From contig NZ_CP036261.1 in NCBI RefSeq assembly GCF_007741475.1, positions 1,302,001-1,366,000 on the forward strand: a DNA stretch of 64,000 nucleotides, in the 5' to 3' direction. A program made the position numbers and the translations under genes. Positions 55,176-63,926 of the stretch are shown here, piece after piece (within the stretch, counting starts at the first letter, position 1; every line of letters begins with the position of its first letter). The stretch is from Rosistilla ulvae (lineage in GTDB: Bacteria > Planctomycetota > Planctomycetia > Pirellulales > Pirellulaceae). The notes below the pieces were generated by a model, which was given only the letters and a program-made list of their open reading frames with translations, did no database searches and was not told the origin of the DNA.

Positions 55176-55586
55176 TCAGCAGGCGGACCCGTGCTTGTAT
55201 TGTCCCGCGATGAGCTCGCGGAGGATGTCGAGGTCGACGTCGTCGAGTTTGTTGATGTACAGACAGGCGACCGAGCGTTTGTGTTTGCCCAGCCGCTGGT
55301 ACAGCGAATCGGCACCGTCGAAGCTGTCGGCGACGTAGAAGGTCATGTTCGACTTCCGCGGCGAGAAGGCGGCTGCCGGCATATCTCCCTCACGCCCCGT
55401 CGCGTAGACGTAGTGATACGTCCCGAAACCGATGATCGATGGCCCCCACATCACCGGCGGCAGGCCCGTGATCTCTTTGTAGATCGCCAAGGCTGTCAAA
55501 GCATCCGCCTGCCGTCGCGGGTTCTCGATCGCTGCTATAAAATCGTCGACGTTTGCGTCGGTTGGCTGGGTCTTGTTTTCGGACAT
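55176..55586 (-). CDS. DUF1801 domain protein
   Basis: A 136-residue cytoplasmic protein of the DUF1801 (YdhG-like) family. The pattern is typical: DVDDFIAAIENPRRQADALTALAIYKEITGLPPVMWGPSIIGFGTYHYVYATGREGDM, then AAFSPRKSNMTFYVADSF and a C-terminal HKRSVACLYINKLDDVDLDILRELI. Function of the family is not firmly known; members are small and widespread, related to the frataxin/iron-sulphur-like fold. A GGAG ribosome site precedes the ATG. Confidence 0.88.
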   Translation of the reverse strand: MSENKTQPTDANVDDFIAAIENPRRQADALTALAIYKEITGLPPVMWGPSIIGFGTYHYVYATGREGDMPAAAFSPRKSNMTFYVADSFDGADSLYQRLGKHKRSVACLYINKLDDVDLDILRELIAGQYKHGSAC

Positions 55587-55766
55587 CGACGTTTTGCTCC
55601 AGGATCGTGGTTGGGGAACGTTGCCTGATGCAGCCTGTGGGCCGCCGGGTGGACTAGCGGATCTTCGCCCGATCGATCAGGCTAATAGGCCAAATCCGCT
55701 TTGGATGCGACGCTGATGGCGTGCGTTTTTTGCCCTTCGTTTTCTTCGACACCTCCCGTCAATTCT

Positions 55767-57320
55767 ATGATCCGCACTCGCTTTGCTCCCAGTCCGACCG
55801 GTTACCTTCACATCGGCGGTGTCCGCACCGCGCTGTTCAATTGGCTGTTGGCTCGGCAGTCCGGGGGACAGTTCATCTTACGGATCGACGACACCGATCA
55901 ACAGCGGAACGTTGAAGAAGCGTTGCAGCCGATTTTGGATGGCTTCCGCTGGTTGGGAATGGACTGGGACGAAGGCCCCGAAGTCGGCGGACCGCACGCT
56001 CCCTATTATCAGTCGCAGCGAGCCGATCGCCATCGCGAAGCTGTCGACCAATTGCTGAAGTCGGGCCACGCCTACCGCGACTTTGCCAAGCCGGAAGAAT
56101 TGCAGCAGCAGCGCGAGGCGGCTGAGAAGGCGGGGGGCGCGTTCGTCTACGACCGACGCTGGATGGCGGAAACCGAAGAGCAAGCAGCGGCGTTCGAGGC
56201 CGAAGGACGAGCGGGCGTGGTGCGGTTGAAGATGCCTCGCGAAGGGGTTTGCCAAATCGACGACCTGGTCCGCGGCGAGGTCCGCGTCGACTGGGCGGCC
56301 GAGCAGGACCACGTGATCCAACGGGCTGATGGTTCGTGCCTGTATCACCTGGCGACCGTCGTCGACGACCACGATTTTGAGATCACGCACGTCGTTCGCG
56401 CCGCCGAGCACCTGCCCAACACGCCGCGGCAGATCTTCATCGCCCAATCGCTTGGGTTCGAATTGCCGCAGTTCGCGCACCTGCCTTACGTGGCTGAACC
56501 GGGCGGGTCGGCGAAGCTGAGCAAACGGAAGCTGGACAAATATCTGAAGCAGCGCGACTTCGCGGCGCTGACCGACTACGGAAAACGGATCGCCGACCGG
56601 ATCGGAATGGATACCGATGCCAACACTTTTAATCCCGTGATCGTCGATTTCTATCGCGAGATCGGTTTCCTGCCCGATGCGATCTTGAACTATCTGATGC
56701 TGCTGGGATGGTCGCTGGACGGTTCCACCGAACGGTTCACTCGCGAGGAGATGATCAAACACTTCACTTTGGCTCGGGTGAACAAGAGCCCGGCCAGCTT
56801 CGATCCGCAGAAGCTGTTGGCTTTCCAAGCCGATCACATGGCCGACTTCGACGTCGATCGAAAGGTCGAGATGGCGCTGCCGTTCCTTGTCAAAGCGGGG
56901 TGGGTTGCGGAAGCCGACGACGCGACGCGGTCGCGCGTCCGCCAGATCGTGGCAGCGGTCGGCGATCGCTTGAAAGTAGCCGGCGATATCATCGATTATG
57001 AATTCTGCTTCATCTCGGCCGATCAACTTACCTACGTCGAGAAGGATTTCGAAAAACGAATCCGCAAGCCCGAAGAGGCTGTGGGGCTGCTGAAAGACCT
57101 GGCCGTTGAACTCGGTAAAGCCGACGACTTCAGCGTCGCCGGAACCGAAGTCGCCGTGAAGGCGTTTGTCGAAGCCAAGGGGATCAAGATCGGCCAGATC
57201 ATCCACGCCTTGCGCGTTGCCACGACCGGTCAGGCTGTCGGATTTGGAATGTTTGAAACGCTAGCAATTCTGGGACGCGAAGAAGTATTGCAGCGGATCG
57301 AAATCGCGGTTAATCGATAG
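55767..57320 (+). CDS. gltX: Glutamyl-tRNA synthetase
   Basis: A 517-residue class I aminoacyl-tRNA synthetase. The ATG at 55767 begins [18 protein letters not shown], with the HIGH motif at residues 15-18 (HIGG), and the KMSKS loop is KLSKR (250-254). [24 protein letters not shown] follows the first motif, and [31 protein letters not shown] matches bacterial GluRS. The C-terminal anticodon-binding domain is complete. The open frame from 55701 adds 22 unrelated residues and was not used. The length and full set of blocks suggest a discriminating or non-discriminating GltX, which sequence alone does not separate. Confidence 0.97.
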   Translation: MIRTRFAPSPTGYLHIGGVRTALFNWLLARQSGGQFILRIDDTDQQRNVEEALQPILDGFRWLGMDWDEGPEVGGPHAPYYQSQRADRHREAVDQLLKSGHAYRDFAKPEELQQQREAAEKAGGAFVYDRRWMAETEEQAAAFEAEGRAGVVRLKMPREGVCQIDDLVRGEVRVDWAAEQDHVIQRADGSCLYHLATVVDDHDFEITHVVRAAEHLPNTPRQIFIAQSLGFELPQFAHLPYVAEPGGSAKLSKRKLDKYLKQRDFAALTDYGKRIADRIGMDTDANTFNPVIVDFYREIGFLPDAILNYLMLLGWSLDGSTERFTREEMIKHFTLARVNKSPASFDPQKLLAFQADHMADFDVDRKVEMALPFLVKAGWVAEADDATRSRVRQIVAAVGDRLKVAGDIIDYEFCFISADQLTYVEKDFEKRIRKPEEAVGLLKDLAVELGKADDFSVAGTEVAVKAFVEAKGIKIGQIIHALRVATTGQAVGFGMFETLAILGREEVLQRIEIAVNR

Positions 57321-57393
57321 ATCGCCATTTGGCCGAAATAGACGGCTGAGTCGATGCGTCGCGTTCCCTTGTATTGCTAGCAGGGTTGCCAGG

Positions 57394-57636
57394 ATGGAGT
57401 CTTCTGAACAGCTTGATTTAACGAGTGATCCCAACGGTTCGGCCCGTCGCGGCGGCGACAGCAAAGCCAAACCGTTTTTGGGCGTGGTCTTCTCTTGCTG
57501 CAACATCTACGTGCGGGTCTATCGCGACCGCAAAGGGGGAGCGTTTTACGAGGGACGCTGCCCGCAGTGTTTTGCTAAAATCCGGTTTGTCGAAGGCAAT
57601 GGCGGCCGCCGCGATACGTTCTTTCGGACGCAGTAG
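57394..57636 (+). CDS. Small zinc-ribbon-like protein
   Basis: An 80-residue protein in which CCNIYVRVYRDRKGGAFYEGRCPQCFAKIRF holds two Cys pairs (CC and CPQC), a likely zinc-binding ribbon; the N-terminus is polar and Ser/Gly-rich. It follows gltX by 73 bases. A small basic zinc protein of this kind is known as a conserved hypothetical in planctomycetes. The ATG has only a close AGG upstream, so the start is not strongly supported. Confidence 0.6.
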   Translation: MESSEQLDLTSDPNGSARRGGDSKAKPFLGVVFSCCNIYVRVYRDRKGGAFYEGRCPQCFAKIRFVEGNGGRRDTFFRTQ

Positions 57637-58718
57637 GCATGCGTGGAGCAATCGGCTGAAGCCCAAGACCGCTAAGTTAGGGGACAAATGGTTTCGTCGA
57701 ATTTGTGAATTAGGAGCGGGGATCGCGGTGTTTTTGGCGTTTCACGGCGTCTTATGACGCGTAGATTGACGCGGTTCAAGCCCTTGCAAACTGATCTCGT
57801 CGATCAAATTGTCAGTACCACTGACGGAACAGTACGGGGGATTGCGAAGCCTCACCTAGATTGTTGCGGAGGACTTTGACCGTCGTGGTGAATGAAATGC
57901 GACGAGGCGACAGGGCCTGCGAGGGCCGACGATTCGACTTCCAGTTTGCGAATCACAAAATGTGCGATCAGTTAAAGCCGTAGGTCTCTTGAACCACTCC
58001 GGCGGGACGATGTATGCGCAGTGGCGGACTGCAACGCAACTGGGGTATTGTTTCGTCAATCGCTATCTCCTCTTCATAACGCTCGCGATACAGAACGATA
58101 ATCGTCTGCCTCGGATTGGTTTCCTCGTCCACTATTGGACTCAACAAACGAGGCGTCTCACCGTGGCCGGTCCGCTGAGGATCATCCAGGGTGTATTCGA
58201 TTGCACGAACATCGATGCCGCGTCGAACGTGCAGTCGGTGGCGTAAATTTTTGAAAGACAAGACCCGTCTGTCAGAACTTTCGTCTTGCCGAAGAGGGAC
58301 TGTTGTTTTGACCGTCCCAGGAGGTCGGATCGCCCGTCGATGACTTGCTTCATTAGGCCCTTCTGCAAGCTCGGCCAGCTCCCCTCTTTAATTCATGCCC
58401 AAAAGCCGCTGCATTTGGCTACCACGAGCTCTACGTGCAGAGATTAACCGTGAAACCGCACATGGGGGTGGATTTCCCTCCTGTCTGGTGTAATATGCCG
58501 CCAGTACTACTATCTTGTTGCCGGTTGCGGCATCGAAATGGAGACGCTCGGAAATAACGGAGCAATGATCGATCGGTTCCAGCCCATTCGGCACTGCAAT
58601 AGTGACGCATTTTCATTGAAATCATCATGGCTGTTGAAGTGTTACCGTTCAATGTGGCGGCATTTTCCGTGTGTTTAAATGTTAGGTGTCTGTCTCTTCC
58701 CTGTGAAAAGGTTTTTTT
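57637..58718. other. Long non-coding region with a transposase relic
   Basis: About 1,080 bases between the zinc-ribbon gene and the DUF1559 gene. The part from about 57835 to 58370 is a decayed transposase gene on the minus strand (listed separately). From 58370 to 58718 nothing is recognised beyond the promoter of the DUF1559 gene. Confidence 0.55.
57835..58370 (-). mobile_element. IS4-like (DDE) transposase gene, decayed remnant
   Basis: On the minus strand, pieces in different frames together give the C-terminal half of an IS4-family transposase. From 58370: LLGRS ... KTKVLTDGSCLSKI; a frameshift near 58240; then RAIEYTLDDPQRTGHGETPRLL, IIVLYRERYEEEIAIDE and GVVQETYGFN; a further shift near 57965 gives LIAHFVIRKLEVESSALAG; another leads to RISFTTTVKVLRNNL. 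The order and content (YxxR-x3-E block, then a Ser-Phe-Thr C-terminal helix) are those of IS4 transposases. The N-terminal half is gone, and at least three frameshifts show it is inactive. No terminal inverted repeats were recognised. Confidence 0.8.
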
Positions 58719-59732
58719 ATGTATCTATCTCCTATGAAACCGCGACGTGGATTCACTCTAGTCGAACTGCTGGTAGTGATTGCGATCATCGGAATTCTCG
58801 TAGGCTTGCTTTTGCCTGCAGTCCAGGCCGCCCGCGAAGCGGCTCGTCGTATGCAATGCACAAATAACCTCAAGCAGATCGGCTTGGCATTGCATAATCA
58901 CCATGACACCTACAAGAGATTTCCGCCTGGTGGAGCTCAAGATCAAGCACCGTTTGGGACCGACGCGACAGCGACAACAAATTGGGGTAGCAACTGGTTG
59001 GTTTACATCCTGCCGTTTGTAGAAGGAAACACGATCTATGACCAATGGCAATTCTACGGCAGTTCTGGAGTCTTCAACAACAACAACCGGGCTGTTGTCA
59101 GCGGTAACAAGATGGAACAGTATCGCTGCCCTTCCTCGCCACTGCCAGAATTTTGCGCCAACATTTCAACTTCGGCAGCAGTCGACTATGTTGGAATCAG
59201 CGGTGCCGACAACGGCTTGATTCCCGGGTATACCGAATCGCGAACGATCCATGCCCCCAGTGGCGGGAAAATGAGCGCTGGCGGCTTGCTCTACCCGAAC
59301 AGTAAAACCCGTTTTGCTGACATCGTCGATGGCACAAGCAATTGCTTAGCCGTCAGCGAACATAGCAATTTCCTGACGTCCTCAAGTGGAGCAAAGCTTG
59401 ACTACCGCACTAGTCAATCGTGGGGTTGGGCGATTGGCGTGAAAAGTTCCGATTCGCCGCCCAACATGACACTCAACTCCGATAATCGCTCGTTTGCCAT
59501 GTCGACGATTCGCTACCCTATCAACAAGACAAGGGGTTGGAGCAATGACAGGTCAGGGACCGGTGTTGGGAGTGATGGAGCTGCCAATATCCCCCTCAAC
59601 TCGCCCCACCCCGGCGGCGTTGTTGCGTTGATGGGGGATGGTTCAATTCGCTTCATCGCCGAAACCATTACGCTCGATACTCTGGCGAGGCTCGCAACCC
59701 GCGACGATGGTCAGGTGATCGCAGATTATTAG
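58719..59732 (+). CDS. DUF1559 pseudopilin-like protein
   Basis: A 337-residue DUF1559 protein. The ATG at 58719 has GAAAAGG about eight bases upstream; the ATG at 58734 has no such site. The signal [19 protein letters not shown] and the helix [31 protein letters not shown] are family hallmarks, and the C-terminus has SPHPGGVVALMGDGSIRFI. It sits next to a transposase relic and is followed by a terminator-like hairpin and a small lipoprotein gene, repeating the gene pair at 24.9-26.5 kb. Confidence 0.93.
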   Translation: MYLSPMKPRRGFTLVELLVVIAIIGILVGLLLPAVQAAREAARRMQCTNNLKQIGLALHNHHDTYKRFPPGGAQDQAPFGTDATATTNWGSNWLVYILPFVEGNTIYDQWQFYGSSGVFNNNNRAVVSGNKMEQYRCPSSPLPEFCANISTSAAVDYVGISGADNGLIPGYTESRTIHAPSGGKMSAGGLLYPNSKTRFADIVDGTSNCLAVSEHSNFLTSSSGAKLDYRTSQSWGWAIGVKSSDSPPNMTLNSDNRSFAMSTIRYPINKTRGWSNDRSGTGVGSDGAANIPLNSPHPGGVVALMGDGSIRFIAETITLDTLARLATRDDGQVIADY

Positions 59733-59765
59733 CCAACAACGAATCACGATGGTTCGAATCCTACA

Positions 59766-59800
59766 CTGCTAGCGGCAATTCCAGCCGCTAGCAGTTTTGT
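59766..59800 (+). terminator. Rho-independent terminator after the DUF1559 gene
   Basis: CTGCTAGCGGC (59766-59776) pairs exactly with GCCGCTAGCAG (59784-59794), an 11-bp stem with a 7-base loop, followed by TTTTGTT. It lies 34 bases after the DUF1559 stop and 73 bases before the lipoprotein start, so the two genes of this pair may be partly or wholly separate transcripts, or the lipoprotein is expressed at a lower level by read-through. Confidence 0.88.
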
Positions 59801-59866
59801 TCACATTCATTGCACAATGACAGTATTGCGATGGCGATTGGAAAATTACAATTGAGGACAAGCAAA

Positions 59867-60262
59867 ATGTTACCACGAATCTGGCTGATACTTTTGGTCG
59901 CGTCATCCGCAATTTCGCTCGGTTGCACTCAGGAAAATTCCGAACCAACACGCGTCGACGTCAGCGGTGAAGTGATGATCGACGGCAAGCCGCTTCCGAA
60001 GGGATTTATCTATTTCAAGACAATCGCCGAAGGGGTAATTGATAGCACTGAGATCGTAGATGGAAAATATGCAGGCCAGGTGGAACCAGGGTCGCGACGC
60101 GTCGAAATCGTAGCCTATCGCCCAGTAAGTGGCGGCACGCCTGGGATGGATGCCAGCGAGGAAAACTATATCCCCACTAAATATAACCTCGAAAGTGAGC
60201 TAACGGCGGACGTTTTAACCACCGGCCCGAATACCTTCCAGTTTGAAGTTACGTCGAAATAG
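59867..60262 (+). CDS. Small exported lipoprotein paired with DUF1559 gene
   Basis: About 131 residues from the ATG at 59867, chosen because GAGGA lies nine bases upstream and the lipoprotein signal (IWLILLVASSAISLGC) follows at once. The beta-sandwich pattern VDVSGEVMIDGKPLPKGFIYFKT matches the lipoprotein at 26025 (VAVSGTVTIDGSPLPQGKIVLEP), and both end with a KYN/HYN ... (S)DLT/LTADV segment. It is the second DUF1559/lipoprotein module of the window. Confidence 0.85.
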   Translation: MLPRIWLILLVASSAISLGCTQENSEPTRVDVSGEVMIDGKPLPKGFIYFKTIAEGVIDSTEIVDGKYAGQVEPGSRRVEIVAYRPVSGGTPGMDASEENYIPTKYNLESELTADVLTTGPNTFQFEVTSK

Positions 60263-60745
60263 TATTCGACAAATAGCCACGATGCTATCTTGCAACATGG
60301 GGGCTTGACAGGGTTTCCGAAACCGGGTTCGACGAGGCTGATTCGCATCGCTGATTCGCATCGCTGATTCGCATCGCTGATTCGCATCGCTGATTCGCAT
60401 CGCTGATTCGCATCGCTGATTCGCATCGCTGATTGCAGGAACAGGGCAGACAGTCAGAATAGGGAGGTGCGTGCCAACACTCGCTTGCTACAGAGACGGA
60501 GATATTTGCAGCTCGCTAACTCACGTCGCCCCCGCAGTTTCTTGCCAAATTTGGGTTTCGATCGCTTCACGTAGCGCCGTTGCTAGCATGGTGCAAACAC
60601 AGCCATGCCCCCGACTCCTACGCCTTTCATGTCTATTGCTTTGCCTGTTTCCGATTTGGTAGAAGCTCAGGTCGTTGACCATTTGCTAGTGGCCGGGAAA
60701 ACGTTCCGGCCGCCGGAATCGGCTGTTGTTTGAGGCACTTCTGTC
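60263..60745. other. Intergenic region with a 13-bp tandem repeat
   Basis: About 480 bases with no supported gene. It contains the 60338-60438 direct repeat, then unremarkable sequence up to the TTG start of the next gene. Confidence 0.45.
60338..60438. repeat. 13-bp direct tandem repeat, seven full copies
   Basis: CTGATTCGCATCG is repeated head to tail seven times from 60338 to 60428, then a partial copy CTGATTGCAGG. The copies are identical, so slippage expansion is recent. Because 13 is not a multiple of three the run cannot be coding in a stable way. Such arrays often vary in copy number between strains. Confidence 0.93.
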
Positions 60746-61240
60746 TTGTTGTCGGAATATAAAGTTAGCCGTTGTTCGCGACGCTGCAGCGTCCTGGATC
60801 GGCCGCTAAAACCTGGCGAAACGTTCTATTCGGTCGTCTTCGAAGACGATGAGGACTTCGCGCGCAAAGACATCTCGGCGGAGGCTTGGGAAGGACCGCC
60901 CGAAGAGGCGATCGGTTGGTGGCAGGGCAAAATGCCCGAGGCTGGAGCGGGCCGGATGAAGCTGGCGCCCAACCATGTCCTGCTGGATTTGCTGAAACAA
61001 ATGTCCGAACAACCGCATCGCGAAGCGGTCCGCTATCTGCTGGCACTGATGTTGATGCGGAAGCGGGTCGTCCGCCCGTTGGACCATGAAGAAGGGGCAG
61101 TCGAAGGGATGTTGGTGGTCCAGGTGATCGCCGACAACTCGCAAATCGAAGTCGCCGAGTGCGAGATCCCGCGGGAAGAGCGGGATCAGATCCGCGACGA
61201 ATTGACCGAACTGCTCTACTGTGAAGTCGAGGAATCATGA
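60746..61240 (+). CDS. Conserved small protein of unknown function
   Basis: A 164-residue protein from a TTG start (LSEYKVSRCSRRCSV). It begins with two close Cys, then has a well-conserved-looking block PLKPGETFYSVVFEDDEDFARKDISAEAWEGPPEEAIGWW and a helical, acidic second half (HREAVRYLLALMLMRKRVV, DQIRDELTELLYCEVEES). I do not recognise the family. Its stop overlaps the ATG of the following lipoprotein gene, so the two are translationally coupled and probably act in the same process. Confidence 0.75.
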   Translation: MLSEYKVSRCSRRCSVLDRPLKPGETFYSVVFEDDEDFARKDISAEAWEGPPEEAIGWWQGKMPEAGAGRMKLAPNHVLLDLLKQMSEQPHREAVRYLLALMLMRKRVVRPLDHEEGAVEGMLVVQVIADNSQIEVAECEIPREERDQIRDELTELLYCEVEES

Positions 61241-62412
61241 ATCCACGGGGCCCCAACTCGGAACCATCGCATCGCCAACGCTGGCTGCAGATTTTGCTGA
61301 CGCTGTCCGTGACCTGGGTCGCCGGTGGTGCAACTTGTTATCGTGGCAAAGCGGTCACCGATTTCAGTCCGCCGCCGGAGATCTTCGAAGGGACTCCGTC
61401 GCGCGAGGAATTGGCGGCAGCTGTGAATCGAACCGACCGGATCGAGAAACTGCAAAGCACGTCGGCATCGATCAAGGTCTTGAGTATGCCGGCGCTGCCG
61501 AGCCTGCGCGCGAACCTCGCTCTCGAACGTCCGCGGCGAATCCGAATGCGAGCCAGCCTGCCGGTGGTGATGGGGAGCGGGATGGATCTAGGGAGCAATG
61601 AAGAGCTGTTCTGGATGAAGATTCCCGAAGGGATGGGAACCAGTCTTTATTTTGCTCGACACGAAGATTACCAACGGCAATTGCAGCGAGCGATCCTGCC
61701 GGTCGACCCGACGTGGTTGGTCGACGCCTTGGGGATGGCTCACATCGACGTCAATCAAATCGAAGAAGGGCCGACGGTGCGAGCCGACGGCAAGCTGGAA
61801 CTGAAGCTGTCGCAACCGATGGTCGACGGGACGTATCGCCGCGTGATGGTGATCGACCAGCGGCAGGGTGTTGTCACCGAATTGCTGCTGTACGGTCCCG
61901 ATGGTCGCTTGCTGGCAAACGCGTCGGGAGAGGATTTTCGCTACTTCGAGGAAGTGCAATGCAGCCTGCCGCACGATGTTCAACTGCGGTTGACACCCAA
62001 CGGAGGCGAACCGCTGGCGCTGAAGATCGAAATCGGTTCGTATTCGGTGAACCAGTTGTTGTCGGACGATCCGCGACTGTTTGCGATGCCTGAAGATGGC
62101 AACGAGCGGCCGATCGATCTAACCCGGATCGGCCAGCCGCCGATGAGCCCGGTGCCGCCAACCTACACCGTCCCGCCACCGCAAGCCAGCTACGCGCCGC
62201 TGCCAGGTTTTCCGCCGGCAACCGCTAGTCCGCCACCAGCAAATTACCCGCAGCCAAACTCCCCACCGCCGCAGGCTCAAGCGGCGATTCCGGCGGCAAG
62301 CTATCCGCCGCCGCAAGCGCAATACGCGCCCCAACAGCCACCCTACGCGCCGGCCAGCGGCTACGTCCCGCAGGTCAGCCAAGGAACAACCTATCGCGGC
62401 GTCTATCGGTGA
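61237..62412 (+). CDS. LolA-like outer-membrane lipoprotein with Pro-rich tail
   Basis: A 391-residue lipoprotein with GAGG seven bases before the ATG. The signal (ILLTLSVTWVAGGATC) puts a lipobox Cys at residue 34. The mature part (IKVLSMPALPSLRANLALERPRRIRMRASLPVVMG) resembles the LolA/LolB-type lipid-binding fold, and the last 90 residues are Pro/Gln/Ala/Tyr-rich, with repeats such as YAPQQPPYAP and QAQ. The start overlaps the upstream stop by four bases. Function unknown; a role in envelope lipid handling is only suggested. Confidence 0.72.
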   Translation: MNPRGPNSEPSHRQRWLQILLTLSVTWVAGGATCYRGKAVTDFSPPPEIFEGTPSREELAAAVNRTDRIEKLQSTSASIKVLSMPALPSLRANLALERPRRIRMRASLPVVMGSGMDLGSNEELFWMKIPEGMGTSLYFARHEDYQRQLQRAILPVDPTWLVDALGMAHIDVNQIEEGPTVRADGKLELKLSQPMVDGTYRRVMVIDQRQGVVTELLLYGPDGRLLANASGEDFRYFEEVQCSLPHDVQLRLTPNGGEPLALKIEIGSYSVNQLLSDDPRLFAMPEDGNERPIDLTRIGQPPMSPVPPTYTVPPPQASYAPLPGFPPATASPPPANYPQPNSPPPQAQAAIPAASYPPPQAQYAPQQPPYAPASGYVPQVSQGTTYRGVYR

Positions 62413-62500
62413 TCCGTTGACTGGATCAATCGAGCTCAACGAGAAATGATGTTGGCGGATCTGGTTTTTCGGTCTCTTGCGTTCCCAGCCGCTGCGAAGA

Positions 62501-63637
62501 CTACTGGATCGCCATGTCGGCGAAGACCATCAAGTGATCGCTGGCAGCGCGGGAATCACCGAAGTTCAACGGCTCTCCGTATTTCCGCAGTCCCGCATTC
62601 GGGTCGCTGACTTCGGAATTGAGCACTTCGTGCCCTGCAACCTCAACGCCCTCGCTGTGGGCGATGTAATCGATTTTCACGGCGGTCTGCAGCGCCGGAT
62701 TCGGCGTTCCAGCCCATACCGTGTTGCGGTTGCCATCGGTGTCGGTCGATTCCAGCAACCGTAGCCCAGCTTGCTCACATTGGTAATTGGGATACGGAGC
62801 GTGCTGGACGGGAAAGTCGATATCCGCACCCAACGCAAACCCGCCGAACACTCCTTCGGGCTCAGACGCAAACGCGTCGGTTTGCGGGCTGCGATTATCG
62901 TCGTTCCAATCTCCCATCACGACGACCTCGAGATTGGGATCTTGCTTGAGCTTCGCTTGGATGTGTTGCTTGAGCCGAATCCATTCGATCGCCCGCGGGA
63001 ACTCCAACGCGGGTCTTTTGACGTTTGCACACGGCCCCTTGTAACACCACGATTCGGTGTGAACGACGTAGACCAGCAAGTTCCGATTCTCGTGCCCCAC
63101 ATCGAGTACTGCCCACAAGTGCTTGCGTCGGAATTCGTTCGCTGGTGCGTTGGAGCCAAGCGATCCGGACGACAGTACCGGATAACGGGTGAGCAACGCC
63201 GGCTGCAAGCCGCCGGGCTGAGTGACCACGTTGGGCAGCCCCGGGACCAACGTCCGCAGCATTGAATGGTCCGCGTCGTTGATCTCGCTGAGCCCCATGA
63301 TATCCGGAGCAGTGCGTTGGATCTGACGCACAACGGCAGCGCGATGCGATGCATTGGCCAGTCCCAAATAGATATTGAAAAATCCAATTCGAAACTCAAC
63401 CGGCGGCGCCGTCTCCTCGGCTACGACTGTACTCATCGTACTCGTTAGCAAGGTTGAGACAGCAGCCCCGACGAACAGGAGCAACGCCAACGTTCGGATC
63501 GCAACGGCAATCGACCGGCGGGCAATCGTGTTTGTCTGCGATGCCAAACGCTGCGGCATGTTTGTCGAGAGAAGGCGTTCGCGAGCCTTGTTTCCTCGAT
63601 GGATTGTCGGCTGCGTTGCGGGCGATTGAGAGTTCAT
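62501..63637 (-). CDS. Exported endonuclease/exonuclease/phosphatase family protein
   Basis: A 378-residue EEP-superfamily protein with an N-terminal membrane or signal segment (IRTLALLLFVGAAVSTLL). The catalytic plan is present: FFNIYLG for the first Asn, DIMGLSEIND for Glu, VYVVHTE, VVVMGDWNDDNRSP for Asp-Asn, KIDYIAHS and a final SDHLMVFADM with the catalytic His. Members are secreted nucleases or phosphodiesterases. Substrate unknown. The AAGGAT upstream of the ATG at 63637 supports the start. Confidence 0.85.
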   Translation of the reverse strand: MNSQSPATQPTIHRGNKARERLLSTNMPQRLASQTNTIARRSIAVAIRTLALLLFVGAAVSTLLTSTMSTVVAEETAPPVEFRIGFFNIYLGLANASHRAAVVRQIQRTAPDIMGLSEINDADHSMLRTLVPGLPNVVTQPGGLQPALLTRYPVLSSGSLGSNAPANEFRRKHLWAVLDVGHENRNLLVYVVHTESWCYKGPCANVKRPALEFPRAIEWIRLKQHIQAKLKQDPNLEVVVMGDWNDDNRSPQTDAFASEPEGVFGGFALGADIDFPVQHAPYPNYQCEQAGLRLLESTDTDGNRNTVWAGTPNPALQTAVKIDYIAHSEGVEVAGHEVLNSEVSDPNAGLRKYGEPLNFGDSRAASDHLMVFADMAIQ

Positions 63638-63926
63638 CGTGTTATCCTTAGATGTTTAGCCGATTGCCTGAGACGGTCCAGTTTGGGGGACGTGCGACGC
63701 CCTAGGCTAGAGACAACCAAAGCGCCGCTCAATCACACGATCGACGAATCTTAATGATCCGCGACGGCGATGAGAGATGCGGTGATGACTTTGAACCGGG
63801 GGGCAGTTGGGGGCAGCAGGGCGAAACGTTATATTTTGCGGTTCGGAAGACGCAGGCAATCGAAATCGGCTAGCCTACAGTTTCCGTTTCTTGGATCCTT
63901 GAATCGCCGGTTGATGCAGAACGATT
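63638..63926. other. Spacer before the last partial gene
   Basis: About 290 bases between divergent genes. The promoters of the EEP gene and of the partial gene should be here. No repeat or RNA structure stood out. Confidence 0.4.

Noticed and set aside
59748-59770. GGTTCGAATCC resembling a tRNA T-loop
   Set aside because: The flanking bases cannot form a T-stem or acceptor stem, and no anticodon arm precedes it.
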